A stretch of 64,000 nucleotides of DNA from Haemophilus haemolyticus (GTDB taxonomy: Bacteria > Pseudomonadota > Gammaproteobacteria > Enterobacterales > Pasteurellaceae). Made by a program: the position numbers and the translations under genes. The notes below the pieces were generated by a model. It was not told where the DNA came from and did not search any database. It worked only from the letters and a program-made list of their open reading frames with translations. The stretch spans positions 1 through 64,000 of the forward strand of contig NZ_CP031243.1 of assembly GCF_003352385.1 (NCBI RefSeq), written 5' to 3'. This document shows, piece after piece, positions 38,311 through 48,770 of this stretch; within the stretch, counting starts at the first letter, position 1, and the number at the start of each line of letters is the position of its first letter.

Positions 38311-39096
38311 ATGCAAAAAACTCGTTTAATTTTAACCGCACTTTTCTTGCCCTTGACTTCGCATGCATCGGAGCAATTCGTTTCGCTTACGCTTTGCAGC
38401 GATCGTCTTTTGTCGGAAATTGCGCGTCCTGAGCAAATTGCTGCACAGTCTCCTTATTCTAAAAATCCCTTGATGATGTTGGATAAACTCAATGTGGATA
38501 AACCAACCCTTGAGCCACAACTCACTGCATTATTGCCCTATCTCGATAAAACGTTTCTGATCAATGAAACCTTTTATCCACAACTTGTAGCAGATTTAAA
38601 AAAACTCGGGGCAAAAATTGAGCCGATTAATGACACGCCACAAACGGCAGAACAATTATTTGGGCTAATATTGCACTTGGGCAAACTTACGGGTAACGAA
38701 ACACAGGCGGAATCTTTAATCGATAAACTTAAATTACAAAATTCTCGCCTCAATCTATCACTCACCGACACATTGATACTTTCAGATACTGGCATTGTAG
38801 AAACTTATACGCCACAGTACCCTACTTTACTTAACTTGCTAGGCTTAACCCCGCTAAAAACACCGCTTACGGCACAAAATTTTTCTCTTGAAAAAGTGTT
38901 ACGAGCTGAGCCAAACGTGTTAATTGAAATCAGTGACCAACAAAGTTACAACGAGCAAGCGGAATTGCTTAAACATCCGCTTTTGCAAAATATTTTTAAA
39001 AGTCGACCACACTTTCGTATTCCAATGAAATATACTTATTGCTTTGATCACGGCGTGTGGCAAGGGGCAGAGAAGATTTATCAACAATTAAAATGA
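38311..39096 (+). CDS. btuF: Periplasmic binding protein of a BtuF-like ABC transporter
   Basis: A cobalamin/iron-complex binding protein of the helical-backbone metal receptor type. The start at 38311 (MQKTRLILTALFLPLTSHA) gives a signal peptide; the TTG at 38284 does not. The 261-residue mature part shows VSLTLCSDRLLSEIARPEQI and LLNLLGLTPL, plus a final PHFRIPMKYTYCFDHGVWQG. The family's two-lobe pattern is seen. It is 27 bases upstream of the permease gene. Substrate is inferred from the neighbours. Confidence 0.8.
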   Translation: MQKTRLILTALFLPLTSHASEQFVSLTLCSDRLLSEIARPEQIAAQSPYSKNPLMMLDKLNVDKPTLEPQLTALLPYLDKTFLINETFYPQLVADLKKLGAKIEPINDTPQTAEQLFGLILHLGKLTGNETQAESLIDKLKLQNSRLNLSLTDTLILSDTGIVETYTPQYPTLLNLLGLTPLKTPLTAQNFSLEKVLRAEPNVLIEISDQQSYNEQAELLKHPLLQNIFKSRPHFRIPMKYTYCFDHGVWQGAEKIYQQLK

Positions 39097-39123
39097 TATT
39101 TGGATTACATAGGAAATTGATCA

Positions 39124-40101
39124 TTGACCAAAACACTAAAATTAAATACAGCACTTTTCTTCGCTTTGCTATTGATTAGCGGCTTTGCTGTTTATCATCA
39201 GCTCGGCGATTTTGCCCATCTCAAAAATGCAGATGGTGTGCTCACGGATATGCGCTCGCTCGTATTGCTTGATATTCGCCTACCACGCCTCGGATTAGCT
39301 ATTTTAACTGGCGCAAGTCTTGCTTTAGCGGGCAATGCAATGCAAGGGATATTTCAAAATCCACTGGCAAGCCCTGGATTATTAGGCAGTAGTGCTGGTG
39401 CAACCACCACCAGTGTCTTTTTACTTTACTATTTTTCCGTACCCTTAAGTCTGTTGCTTATTGGCGGTGTAGCTGGTGCATTATCTAGTTTTTTATTGGT
39501 TTATTTAATCGCTAAAAATCATGGTACAACGGCGATGATTTTAAGTGGTTTAGCCATCAATATGTTGCTCTCCGCTGCCGTTGCATTGCTACTTTCGAAC
39601 GCTGAAAGCCCGTGGGCGTTAGCTGAACTCTACCGCTGGCTACAAGGTTCTCTTGTGTGGGCAAAACTTGATACGCTACTCATTTCATTTCCAATCATAT
39701 TATTGGGATTATTCTGTTTATATCGTGAACGCCGCTATATTGACTTGCTCACCTTCGGTGAAGAAACTGCAAGTACAATGGGCGTAAATCCTAAACGTAG
39801 CTTTTTCGTCACGACCTTTGGCGTGGCATTATTAGTTGGAGCAACGATTCCACAAACAGGCACTATCGGTTTTGTTGGCTTAATCGCACCTCACTTTGCT
39901 CGCCTATTGCTAAAAAAACGCCCTTCGCAACTTTACATCACCAGTGCATTACTTGGCGCATTATTGCTACTTATTGCGGATCTTTGCGTGCAATATATTC
40001 CTGTCTTTTCACATATTTATATTGGCACGCTCATCGCAATCATTGGCGCACCTTGCTTAATTTGGATTTTAATTACGGAGCAACGCAAGTTGGCAAGATA
40101 A
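39124..40101 (+). CDS. btuC: BtuC-like ABC transporter permease (FecCD family)
   Basis: Inner-membrane permease for a cobalamin- or iron-siderophore-type ABC importer. Translation probably starts at a TTG at 39124. The 325-residue protein has about ten helices with RLPRLGLAILTGASLALAG, MQGIFQNPLASPGLLGSS and GFVGLIAPHFAR, all FecCD/BtuC signatures. Its stop overlaps the ATG of the ATPase gene (TAATG). Confidence 0.88.
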   Translation: MTKTLKLNTALFFALLLISGFAVYHQLGDFAHLKNADGVLTDMRSLVLLDIRLPRLGLAILTGASLALAGNAMQGIFQNPLASPGLLGSSAGATTTSVFLLYYFSVPLSLLLIGGVAGALSSFLLVYLIAKNHGTTAMILSGLAINMLLSAAVALLLSNAESPWALAELYRWLQGSLVWAKLDTLLISFPIILLGLFCLYRERRYIDLLTFGEETASTMGVNPKRSFFVTTFGVALLVGATIPQTGTIGFVGLIAPHFARLLLKKRPSQLYITSALLGALLLLIADLCVQYIPVFSHIYIGTLIAIIGAPCLIWILITEQRKLAR

Positions 40102-40838
40102 TGATTAGAATCGAAAATCTTTCTCAGCCTTATGGCTTAAACAACATCTGCTGCACGCTTCCTAAAGGAAAACTTATTGGCATTATGGGCGCAAACGGTG
40201 CCGGTAAATCAACTTTGCTCAAAACGATTGCAGGAATTTTACCTATTGCAAAAGGTGAAATTTATTTTGGGAATAGCCCGTTAGGCAAAATGAGTACAAC
40301 TGAAAAAAGCCAGCAACTCGCTTATCTGGCGCAAGATACCAATATTCATTGGGATTTATCGGTTTATGATGTTATTGCTCTCGGCTTAAATTCGCCATTA
40401 TCATCGGCAAAAGAGCGGTCAAAAATCACGGAGATTTCACAAAAATTTTCGATAGAACATTTGCTTAATAAATCCTTTCAGAAACTATCTGGTGGGGAAA
40501 AAGCCCGTGTGCAACTCGCTCGTTGTTGTATCAAAAATGCACCGCTATTGCTTGCTGATGAACCTATCGCACCACTCGATCCCTATTACCAAATAGACAT
40601 GATGGAACAATTAAGATCGCTGACACCACAGCATACTTGCGTTGTAGCGATCCATCATTTATCCCTTGCATATAAATACTGTGATGAAGTGCTTTTGCTC
40701 GACAAGAGCAAAATCATTGCGACAGGCAAAACACAAGCGGTGCTAAATTCAGCAAATCTTGCAAAAGCCTTTGATATAAGCGTGAAATTTGATGAAGAAA
40801 GAAGAGAAATTTATGGAATAGAGAAATTGGAAACTTAA
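40101..40838 (+). CDS. btuD: BtuD-like ABC transporter ATPase
   Basis: Cytoplasmic ATPase that powers the importer. The ATG at 40101 is preferred, since it overlaps the btuC stop and starts just before the first strand. The 245-residue protein has Walker A GANGAGKS, signature LSGGEKARV, Walker B LLLADEP and the switch His in AIHHLS. It completes the btuBFCD-like cluster. The order receptor, binding protein, permease, ATPase is typical. Confidence 0.9.
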   Translation: MIRIENLSQPYGLNNICCTLPKGKLIGIMGANGAGKSTLLKTIAGILPIAKGEIYFGNSPLGKMSTTEKSQQLAYLAQDTNIHWDLSVYDVIALGLNSPLSSAKERSKITEISQKFSIEHLLNKSFQKLSGGEKARVQLARCCIKNAPLLLADEPIAPLDPYYQIDMMEQLRSLTPQHTCVVAIHHLSLAYKYCDEVLLLDKSKIIATGKTQAVLNSANLAKAFDISVKFDEERREIYGIEKLET

Positions 40839-40885
40839 TTCCAATTTCTCATTTTGCTGAAAGTAAAAGTTATTTTCGAGAAAAA

Positions 40886-41353
40886 TCAACCACCCTTACA
40901 AATCAACCAAGGAACTTGCTTGCCTTGTTGATTCTTGTAGTAAATTGAACTTTGAGAGCGCGCGATTAAATCCACATAACTTCCTTGAATCGGATCATAC
41001 GAACGATAAACCACTTCAAATTTTGTACCACGTGCATTCAGTGTCAGCGTATATGAATGATCAAAAGGCACCGCCTTGCCATTATCTAACTGGAAATAAA
41101 ACCCGAAGTTATCTTTCATACGGCTTTCACGCGACAGAGGGAAATAAGTCGTCAAATTAGAAATCCCGCCAGTTTCTTTATTATTACAACGATAATGATA
41201 TGGCTTGTAATTAACCGAATTATTTAACTCAGCTTGGCTAATATTATTCTTTAAAAATCGAGATTTAACCGTCTTCTTCGGCTGATGTGTTGTGGTACAA
41301 GCAAATAAACTCACAAGGGCTCCCACAAACAATACCATCTTTAATTTATTCAT
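40886..41353 (-). CDS. Hypothetical lipoprotein (155 residues)
   Basis: The ATG at 41353 is chosen because it gives a signal peptide and lipobox LFAC with the acylated Cys19. The mature part is about 135 residues, with HYRCNNKETGG and a final VPWLICKGG holding two cysteines likely to pair. The repeating beta pattern (FGFYFQLDN, YTLTLNARG, KFEVVYRSYD) resembles small beta-barrel inhibitors such as MliC-type lysozyme inhibitors, but this is a weak resemblance. The longer in-frame start at 41611 is not credible. Confidence 0.72.
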   Translation of the reverse strand: MNKLKMVLFVGALVSLFACTTTHQPKKTVKSRFLKNNISQAELNNSVNYKPYHYRCNNKETGGISNLTTYFPLSRESRMKDNFGFYFQLDNGKAVPFDHSYTLTLNARGTKFEVVYRSYDPIQGSYVDLIARSQSSIYYKNQQGKQVPWLICKGG

Positions 41354-41482
41354 AAATACAAAATTCCGAGAAATAAGAAAGCGCGTATGATAGCGAAAAT
41401 TGGGGATTGTGCAAGGGATTGGAATGAGACTAAAAAAACCGCAATAAAAACTGGAAATGTAATTCCAAATACAGGCTAAAAA

Positions 41483-42303
41483 AACAAATATGGAAATTGA
41501 CTTCCAATTGACACTCAAGACTTCCAACGGCTTATTCAAGAAAAAATGCCGTCTTCTCAAGAGAAAATCTACTTTCTGATTGATGAAATTCAGTTTGTGG
41601 AAGGTTGGCAAAAAAACGTCAATGCGCTTCGCGTGAGTTTTAACACCGATATTGTGATCACGGGTTCCAATGCCAACTTGCTTTCCGGCGATCTGGCGAC
41701 GCTGTTAAGTAGTCGCTATGTAGAAATCAAAATTTATCCGCTTTCTTTTAAAGAATTTTTACGTTCCAAAAATGTGGATACCCAGTCAAGATTGGTGGAT
41801 AAACTCTATTCGGAATACGAAAAATATGGCGGTTTCCCCAGCGTTGGGCTGATGAGCCTTTAAAAGAAACGATTTTATCAGGTATTTTTGATTCCATCGC
41901 GCTGAATGACATAGCGCATAGAGCTGGCGTGAAAGATACCCATATTCTTAAACGTGATTCTTTTTTGTAGGATAACGGTTTAAGACGACACGCTATTGGT
42001 AAAAAAGGCGAGAATTATGCCAATCGCTTAGAAAATATCGTGTTTATTGAATTGCTAAGACGAGGTTATACCGTAGATGTCGGCAAACTTGACAGCAAAG
42101 AAATTGATTTTATCGCCCGAAAAGCTGATGAAATTCTATATGTGCAAGTCGCCTTTGAAATCCCTGAAAATACCCAAGAAACAGATAATCTTTTGCATAT
42201 TAAAGATAACTATAAAAAGATCTTAATTACGGGGAAATATTACGAAAAAACGGAGATTGATGGGATTGAAGTGGTTTATGTGGTGGATTGGTTGCTGCAG
42301 TAA
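41483..42303 (+). pseudogene. Decayed AAA/DUF4143 ATPase gene
   Basis: The pieces align to one ATPase with the AAA_14/DUF4143 layout. DTQDFQRLIQ and IYFLIDEIQFVEGWQK (Walker B) come first, then TGSNANLLSGDLATLLSSRYVEI. A frame change near 41850 leads into EPLKETILSGIFDSIALNDI. A stop at about 41968 and a deletion follow. The frame then resumes with IGKKGENYANRLEN and DVGKLDSKEIDFIARK to the usual C-terminal end. No start or Walker A is left. It is a clear remnant with several lesions. Confidence 0.85.
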
Positions 42304-42662
42304 ATCTAAAAATATTGAAAATTTTCACCGCACTTTTTTGTATTTAACACTTATGCTGGCGCGCGTTTCCTAACGCGAGCCCTAGAAAGTAAATAAAGTG
42401 CGGTGAGTTTTTGAGGTGTTTTTTCGTGAAATTAGGTACACGCTAGGAAGCGTGCGCCAACAGATAGGTACAAACAAAGCAAGATAGCGCCAGCGTCCAC
42501 GCTGGTGCTACTTAATGTAATCATTGCGAATTTTACTCATAGTCTGTTGACAGAACTAATATTCAAAATTCTTTGGATTTTCTGACCGCACTTTTAGATG
42601 GGAGGCACAAGCGAGGATGCTTGCGCCATCATCCTGGCTTGTTTAATATGGTAACTATTATC
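42304..42662. repeat. Intergenic region with four REP-like palindromes
   Basis: No gene seen. Four imperfect palindromes share a core of the form GGCGCaaGCNNNNNNGCtTGCGCC: 42355-42382, 42435-42461, 42486-42510 and 42603-42628. Two uptake signals lie between them. The arrangement resembles REP/BIME elements. Confidence 0.7.
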
Positions 42663-43370
42663 CTATTTATTATTTATTCGGTTTCCTAAATTTCCACCAT
42701 TGTTCTCTGCATAATCTAGTAGTCCTTCCTTATTATTTATTTTTTTACTATGTATATTTTGATGAGTGCCAGGATTAACAATAGCTATATTTTTAGGGTC
42801 TAATACTTTTCTTGGAGCGTCTACTTTTCTTTCTATATGATGAGCATGTGGATATCTTGATAAAGGTTCACCTGTACATTCATCATTTGTTATATTATTC
42901 TCTTTTATAACGTTTTCCTTAAATTTTTTAAAATTTTTTCTATTTTTTGACTCTACTAATTCTCTTTCTTTTTCTATTTCTGGGTTATCTCTTAGTACGA
43001 CAAGACATTTTTCTGTATCTCTAAGTCTCTCTTTTTCTAAAGTATCTCTAGGTTCTTCAATCCTTTTTGCAACCTCTTTTTGTATTGCTGGAACAGATAC
43101 TAATTTGTTATTACCATTTTCTCTTTTTTCATCATTATTTAACTCATTATAGAATTTATTTACTCCAGCCTTATCGGTTACTAATAAATGTGGCAAGGCT
43201 GTTTTATCAATAAATGTTTCTCCTGTATTAGGATCTGCATATCCATTTTTCTTAATTATTTTCCTTGTTTTATCTCCCTCTTTAGTTATATGAGGAGATG
43301 CCTCAGGGAAATTTAATGTCATATCATTAGAATTAATTAAAGCTACTTCTTTATCCTTACTATTACACAT
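42663..43370 (-). CDS. HNH-motif nuclease, second gene of an AT-rich pair
   Basis: The 235-residue protein has a Lys/Glu-rich helical N-terminus (about 90-160). A C-terminal HNH-type motif follows: ECTGEPLSRYPHAHHIERK with His177 and His178, then NIAIVNPGTHQNIHS with Asn199 and His203/His207. The first Cys of the zinc site is at about 165. I cannot name a family. Its start overlaps the stop of the J-domain-like gene by 8 bases, so translation is coupled. The gene is much more AT-rich than metH beside it, and no uptake signal lies within it. A defence or toxin nuclease is likely but not shown. Confidence 0.7.
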   Translation of the reverse strand: MCNSKDKEVALINSNDMTLNFPEASPHITKEGDKTRKIIKKNGYADPNTGETFIDKTALPHLLVTDKAGVNKFYNELNNDEKRENGNNKLVSVPAIQKEVAKRIEEPRDTLEKERLRDTEKCLVVLRDNPEIEKERELVESKNRKNFKKFKENVIKENNITNDECTGEPLSRYPHAHHIERKVDAPRKVLDPKNIAIVNPGTHQNIHSKKINNKEGLLDYAENNGGNLGNRINNK

Positions 43371-43779
43371 CAGTCATATTCTCATATAGTTTATTTAGTT
43401 CTATAAGTGCATTATCAGAGCCACCTTTATCAGAGTGTATAATTTGAGCTATTTTATTTCTCCACTTTTTAGCTAGCTCTTTATTTAAATATAATTCATC
43501 GTCAGCATTTAAGGCTTTCATTCTTGCCTCTCCTTCCATTTTAGTTAGTATAAAAATATATTCTTTTTGTTTAGATACAAATACATTATCTGACCATGGT
43601 AGTAGATTTTCTTTAAAGAACATAATTGTATCTAAAATATCTTTATAAGTTGTGGCACTTATTTCCATATTTGGAATTATACTGTTTATATAACTACGTA
43701 TGTTTTCTATGGTTCCGATTTTTTCCAAATCTTCAATTGAAGAAACTTTCTTAAGTTCATTTATATTTATGTTATTCAT
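43363..43779 (-). CDS. J-domain-like protein with altered HPD motif (HSD), partner of the HNH nuclease
   Basis: The 138-residue protein has a helical, weakly characterised N-terminal half. Residues about 101-137 match the core of a J-domain: LAKKWRNKIAQIIHSDKGG, then DNALIELNKLYENM. The usual His-Pro-Asp of DnaJ proteins is His115-Ser116-Asp117, so normal Hsp70 stimulation may be lost. It is the first gene of a two-gene unit with the HNH protein (8-base overlap). It has an AT-rich composition unlike neighbours. The link between J-like domain and nuclease is new to me. Confidence 0.7.
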   Translation of the reverse strand: MNNININELKKVSSIEDLEKIGTIENIRSYINSIIPNMEISATTYKDILDTIMFFKENLLPWSDNVFVSKQKEYIFILTKMEGEARMKALNADDELYLNKELAKKWRNKIAQIIHSDKGGSDNALIELNKLYENMTDV

Positions 43780-43826
43780 ATTAACTACTTATCCTATGAG
43801 TTATTAAAAATTAATTACAATAAACC

Positions 43827-46800
43827 CTACTTCATCGCCACACCCAACCATTTCATCATCTCTCTCTCATCCCAACTTTTACGTTTAGCATAATCTTGAG
43901 CTTGGTCTTCATCAATGCGACCTAAGGTGAAATAGTTACTTGCCGGGTGGGTGAAGTACCAGCCGCAGACGGAAGCTGCCGGCCACATGGCGTAGCTTTC
44001 GGTGAGTTTCATACCGATGCGTTGTTCTACTTCTAATAAATCCCAAATCAAGGCTTTTTCCGTATGTTCTGGGCAGCTTGGATAACCCGGCGCAGGGCGA
44101 ATGCCGACATAGTTTTCGTTGATTAAACCTTGATTGTCGAATTCCTCTTGCGTGTAGCCCCAAATGCGGGTGCGAAGCTCAAAGTGCAGGTATTCTGCCA
44201 TGGCTTCGGCGAGGCGGTCGCCCACGGCTTGTAGCAAGATGGCGTTGTAGTCATCGCCTGCGGCTTTGTAGCCTTCCACCAAATCCATTTCTTCAATACC
44301 GGCGCACACGGCGAACATGCCGAACCAGTCTTTTTTACCGCTTTCGCGATCGGCAATAAAGTCACTTAAGCAGAAGTTAAATGGGCTTTTGCTGTTTTTG
44401 CCGCGTTCCGTTTGTTGGCGTAAGCCGTAAGCCGTGCCAATGGTTTGTGTGCGTTCTTCATCGGAGAATAGCACCACATCATCGCCCACGCGTTCTGCAG
44501 GGAAAATGCCTAAAATACCGCTTGGGTTGAGTTTGTGATTTTGCTCTAATTCATCTAAAACCACTTGTGCATCATTCCACACTTTGCGTGCTTCTTCGCC
44601 ACCTTCTGGATAATCAAAGGCATCAGGATAGCCGCCCATCAAGCCCCAAATACGGAAGAATGGCGACCAGTCGATGAATTTGCGCAGCTCGGCAATTGGC
44701 ACATTTTTAAATTCCACAATGCCCGTTTGTTTTGGTGTTGGCGGCACATAATCCGCCCATTCGCCACTAAAGCCGTCGAAACGGTTGGCGCGGGCTTCTT
44801 CAATGCTGAGTTGTTTACGCAACGGTTTGCGGTTGGCAAAGGATTGTTGGATTTTTTCGTAATCTTTCTTAAACTGTTCCCATAATGCTGCACGCCCTTC
44901 CGGGTTCATCAACGTGGCACACACCGTTACCGCACGGGAGGCGTTTGAGGTATAGAACACACCATGTTGCTTGTATTTTGGATAAAGTTTAATCGCAGTA
45001 TGTTCTTTGGAGGTCGTCGCGCCACCAATCAACACAGGCAAGTCCAAACCTAAACGTGTCATTTCACCGAGGAAGTATTCCATTTCGTCTAAAGATGGCG
45101 TAATCAAACCACTCAATCCGATAATATCCGCTTTTTCATCAATGGCGGTTTGAATGATTTTGTCTGCCGGCACCATCACGCCTAAATCGATCACTTCAAA
45201 GTTATTACATTGCAACACCACGCTCACGATATTTTTGCCGATGTCATGCACATCGCCTTTCACGGTGGCGATCACCACTTTACCGTTGCTTGAGCCTTTT
45301 TGTTTGGTCGCGTTAATAAACGGCTCTAAATATGCCACGGATTGTTTCATTACGCGTGCGGATTTCACCACTTGCGGCAGGAACATTTTACCGTCGCCGA
45401 ACAAATCGCCCACCACGTCCATGCCTGCCATGAGTGGACCTTCGATTACTTCTAACGGCGTTGGTAATTTTTGGCGGGCTTCTTCGGTGTCTTCGATGAT
45501 ATGCGTGGTAATCCCTTTCACCAGCGCGTGTTTTAAACGTTCTTCCACTGGCCAAGTACGCCATTCTGCGACAGAATCGACCGCACTTTCATCGTTGCCT
45601 TGGTTACGATATTTTTCTGCAATATCGAGTAATTTTTCGGTGGCATCAGGGCTGCGGTTTAATACCGCATCTTCCACAATGCCACGCAATTCAGGATCGA
45701 GATCGTCATAAATCGCAAGTTGCCCCGCATTCACAATCCCCATATCCATGCCTTGTTTGATGGCGTGATAGAGGAAGACGGCGTGAATGGCTTCACGCAT
45801 CACGTTGTTACCACGAAATGAGAAAGACACATTCGACACCCCGCCTGAGATTTTCGCATGCGGTAGTGCACGTTTAATACGACCGGTGGCGTTAATGAAA
45901 TCCACGCCGTAGTTGTTGTGTTCTTCAATCCCGGTGCCGATGGCAAAAATATTCGGGTCGAAAATAATGTCTTCTGGCGGGAAGCCTACTTGGTTGACTA
46001 AGATGTTATAGGCACGGGTACAGATTTCCACTTTACGCTCTTCTGTATCAGCCTGCCCCACTTCATCAAATGCCATCACCACAACGGCCGCACCGTATTT
46101 ACGTACCAATTTAGCCTGATGAATAAATTTTTCCTCGCCCTCTTTTAAGGAAATAGAGTTCACAATCGGTTTACCTTGCACCGATTGCAATCCTGCCTCA
46201 ATCACTTCCCATTTAGACGAGTCAATCATCACCGGCACTTTAGCTGCATCCGGTTCTGTTGCCATAATGTTGAGGAAACGGGTCATGCATTTTTTGCCAT
46301 CGAGCAAGGCTTCGTCCATATTGACGTCAATGACTTGCGCGCCGTTTTCTACTTGGTCGATAGCAATTTCAATGGCTTCGGCAAATTTGTCTTCTTTAAT
46401 TAAGCGTTTAAATTTTGCAGAACCCGTCACGTTATTACGCTCGCCCACGTTCACGAACAGGCTTTCATCATCAATATTGAGCGGTTCTAAACCCGATAAA
46501 CGCATGGCGGTTTTGATTTGTGGCAATTTGCGTGGTGGGATGTTTTCTACCGCATCGGCAAAGGCTTTAATGTGTTCTGGCGTGGTACCACAACAGCCGC
46601 CGATAATGTTCACAAAACCACTTTCTGCCCATTCTTTTAAGTGAGCAGCCATCTCTTCTGCCCCTAAATCATAACCACCAAAAGCATTTGGCAAGCCCGC
46701 GTTCGGATGCACAGAAACATAGGTTTCACTGATTTTTGAAAGCTGTTCCACATATTGGCGTAATTCTTTTGGACCTAACGCGCAGTTCAAACCGAAAGTG

Positions 46801-47516
46801 AGCGGTTTTGCGTGACGGAGGGAGTTATAGAAAGCCTCAGTGGTTTGCCCAGAAAGAGTTCGCCCTGAAGCATCAGTAATGGTGCCGGAAATCATGATTG
46901 GCAATTCTACGCCTAATTCTTCGAATACGCTTTCAATAGCAAAAACTGCCGCTTTAGCGTTAAGCGTGTCGAAAATGGTTTCGATCATAATTAAATCCGC
47001 CCCACCTTCGATTAAGCCTTTTGTTGCTTGGGCATAAGCCTCCACCAACTTCATAAAAGTCACATTGCGGAAACCGGGATCATTTACATCGGGTGATATG
47101 GAAGCCGTACGGTTTGTTGGCCCTAACACGCCCGCGACAAAGCGAGGTTTTTCTGGCGTGCTATATTTATCTGCTGCCAAACGAGCTAATTTTGCACCAA
47201 CAAAATTGAGTTCATAAGCGATAGATTGCAAATCGTAATCCGCTTGAGCAATCGTAGTTGAACTAAAAGTATTGGTTTCAATAATATCTGCACCCGCTGC
47301 CAAATATTTCTCATGAATAGCGGAAATTAGCAGCGGTTGAGTCAATGTCAGTAAATCATTATTACCGCGTAAATCGACCGCACTTTCCTTAAACTTCTCG
47401 CCTCTAAAATCAGCTTCTGTCAGTTTATATTTTTGGATCATCGTCCCCATCGCACCGTCTAAAATGAGAATGCGATTTTCTAGAGCTTGTTTAAGTTGAG
47501 CGGTTTTATTCACCAT
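43827..47516 (-). CDS. metH: Cobalamin-dependent methionine synthase
   Basis: Transfers a methyl group from methyltetrahydrofolate to homocysteine through B12. The 1229-residue protein has all four modules of E. coli MetH. The homocysteine domain (about 1-325) has LNCALGP and [11 protein letters not shown] zinc cysteines. The pterin domain (350-620) includes NVTGSAKF. The B12 domain (650-890) includes the base-off motif [11 protein letters not shown]. The reactivation domain (900-1229) ends with the usual tail. No frameshift or early stop is seen. Function depends on B12 import, which the btu-like cluster could supply. Confidence 0.96.
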   Translation of the reverse strand: MVNKTAQLKQALENRILILDGAMGTMIQKYKLTEADFRGEKFKESAVDLRGNNDLLTLTQPLLISAIHEKYLAAGADIIETNTFSSTTIAQADYDLQSIAYELNFVGAKLARLAADKYSTPEKPRFVAGVLGPTNRTASISPDVNDPGFRNVTFMKLVEAYAQATKGLIEGGADLIMIETIFDTLNAKAAVFAIESVFEELGVELPIMISGTITDASGRTLSGQTTEAFYNSLRHAKPLTFGLNCALGPKELRQYVEQLSKISETYVSVHPNAGLPNAFGGYDLGAEEMAAHLKEWAESGFVNIIGGCCGTTPEHIKAFADAVENIPPRKLPQIKTAMRLSGLEPLNIDDESLFVNVGERNNVTGSAKFKRLIKEDKFAEAIEIAIDQVENGAQVIDVNMDEALLDGKKCMTRFLNIMATEPDAAKVPVMIDSSKWEVIEAGLQSVQGKPIVNSISLKEGEEKFIHQAKLVRKYGAAVVVMAFDEVGQADTEERKVEICTRAYNILVNQVGFPPEDIIFDPNIFAIGTGIEEHNNYGVDFINATGRIKRALPHAKISGGVSNVSFSFRGNNVMREAIHAVFLYHAIKQGMDMGIVNAGQLAIYDDLDPELRGIVEDAVLNRSPDATEKLLDIAEKYRNQGNDESAVDSVAEWRTWPVEERLKHALVKGITTHIIEDTEEARQKLPTPLEVIEGPLMAGMDVVGDLFGDGKMFLPQVVKSARVMKQSVAYLEPFINATKQKGSSNGKVVIATVKGDVHDIGKNIVSVVLQCNNFEVIDLGVMVPADKIIQTAIDEKADIIGLSGLITPSLDEMEYFLGEMTRLGLDLPVLIGGATTSKEHTAIKLYPKYKQHGVFYTSNASRAVTVCATLMNPEGRAALWEQFKKDYEKIQQSFANRKPLRKQLSIEEARANRFDGFSGEWADYVPPTPKQTGIVEFKNVPIAELRKFIDWSPFFRIWGLMGGYPDAFDYPEGGEEARKVWNDAQVVLDELEQNHKLNPSGILGIFPAERVGDDVVLFSDEERTQTIGTAYGLRQQTERGKNSKSPFNFCLSDFIADRESGKKDWFGMFAVCAGIEEMDLVEGYKAAGDDYNAILLQAVGDRLAEAMAEYLHFELRTRIWGYTQEEFDNQGLINENYVGIRPAPGYPSCPEHTEKALIWDLLEVEQRIGMKLTESYAMWPAASVCGWYFTHPASNYFTLGRIDEDQAQDYAKRKSWDEREMMKWLGVAMK

Positions 47517-47622
47517 AATTATTTTGTTCCGTAAATCTTAATAAATAACTACGGAATAATAGGTGTAAGGGTTAGAGGTGTCAAATGTTAGAAGGAAAGT
47601 GCGGTTGGAAAATTAAGGTTTT

Positions 47623-48123
47623 TTATTTAAGTGTAATGGCTGCGACAAAACAGGTAATTTTACATTCTCCGCACCCATTGCAACGTTCATTATCAATCTC
47701 TAAAGTGCTGGAGATTGCTTGTTGTGGGCAAGCGGTTTGGCAGTCTAGACAGGTTTGATTTTGTAGGATTAAACAGGCTGAGGAAAATTGTGGACGAAGT
47801 AATGTATCTGCTGGAAAATTAGGATGTAGTGCATTTGTCGGACAAACTTCTGCGCATTTACCACACAAATCACAAGGTGCGTAGTCAATTTCAAGGGTGG
47901 CTTGTTGCTGTTTTAGTTGAATTAAACCATTAGGGCAAGCTGAAGCGCATTCCCCACAACCATTGCAGACGGCGGAAAATAAATCTTCTCGTGCTGAAAA
48001 GGGAGGACGAGACTGCGTTTTTTCTATTGTTGATTTTGTAGCTGGAAATACATGACGCAATAGTCCTCTACGAGAAATGTGATGGTGGCTTAAATAAGCC
48101 TGATAATAGGCTTCGTTTTTCAT
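47623..48123 (-). CDS. NapF-like ferredoxin-type protein in the dms cluster
   Basis: An iron-sulfur protein with cysteine motifs CNGCGECASACPNG, CDLCGKCAEVCPTN, CLDCQTACPQ and CNGCGECKITC. The 166-residue product starts with a short SRRGLLRHVF segment like NapF. It directly overlaps the dmsD-like gene upstream. It may help mature or supply electrons for the molybdoenzyme of this operon. With dmsA broken its role here is uncertain. Confidence 0.84.
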   Translation of the reverse strand: MKNEAYYQAYLSHHHISRRGLLRHVFPATKSTIEKTQSRPPFSAREDLFSAVCNGCGECASACPNGLIQLKQQQATLEIDYAPCDLCGKCAEVCPTNALHPNFPADTLLRPQFSSACLILQNQTCLDCQTACPQQAISSTLEIDNERCNGCGECKITCFVAAITLK

Positions 48124-48734
48124 TATCGATAAAATCTTACTGTCGGTACATTAATATGTAAATCTACTTGCCATTGTTGTAAAGTTTTTATGGTAAGTAA
48201 TGCAAGAGCTTGATAAAAATCAGAATTTTCTATTTTGCTTAGTTGTTCAAGGAAATGATACGCCCAAGTTAAGAAGTGTTCACGTAGAAATTCGATTAAT
48301 AAGTGCGGTCGATTTTCTGCTAAATATGCAGCAAGCATTAGCATTAAGCCAATATGATCTTCTGGTTCATCTTGCTGTGCTTGAAAAGCAATTTGATGAT
48401 GTTTTAAAAAATCACGTAATGCCAATAATGAATTTCCAAAAATTACACATTCAGGATCAAGATAAACCGATCCCCAAGGTGGCGCTACCAATTCATTTGG
48501 ACCAATAAAGAGGTTTTGATATTGCTCTGTAAGGTCTTGTGTTAAACCTTGGTTGATAAGTGCGGTAATTTTTTCGCATGCTTTTTCTTCCAACGGAATT
48601 TCCCATTCTTCCGTCCAAGTTGGTTGGCGAAAGAAATCTAAAACACCGGCAATACGCGAATCACTAGGTTCATAATAAAAGGATGCTCCTAGCAAACGTC
48701 CGTAAAGGGAAATTTGTTGAAACGTGTTTTGCAT
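48123..48734 (-). CDS. dmsD: DmsD/TorD-family molybdoenzyme chaperone
   Basis: Cytoplasmic chaperone that binds the DmsA Tat signal and helps cofactor loading. The 203-residue, all-helical protein contains NLFIGPNELVAPPWGSVYL, the TorD/DmsD signature, and EPEDHIGLMLMLAAYLAE. It lies directly between the dmsC remnant and the NapF-like gene. It appears intact even though its client DmsA has a nonsense codon. Confidence 0.9.
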   Translation of the reverse strand: MQNTFQQISLYGRLLGASFYYEPSDSRIAGVLDFFRQPTWTEEWEIPLEEKACEKITALINQGLTQDLTEQYQNLFIGPNELVAPPWGSVYLDPECVIFGNSLLALRDFLKHHQIAFQAQQDEPEDHIGLMLMLAAYLAENRPHLLIEFLREHFLTWAYHFLEQLSKIENSDFYQALALLTIKTLQQWQVDLHINVPTVRFYR

Positions 48735-48770
48735 AAAATCTCCGAAAATCTAACCGCACTTATTTAGATA

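Noticed and set aside
47517-47622. Possible SAM or cobalamin riboswitch or MetJ sites upstream of metH
   Set aside because: Only a short inverted repeat (CCGTA ... TACGG) is present close to the start; it does not resemble any known riboswitch.
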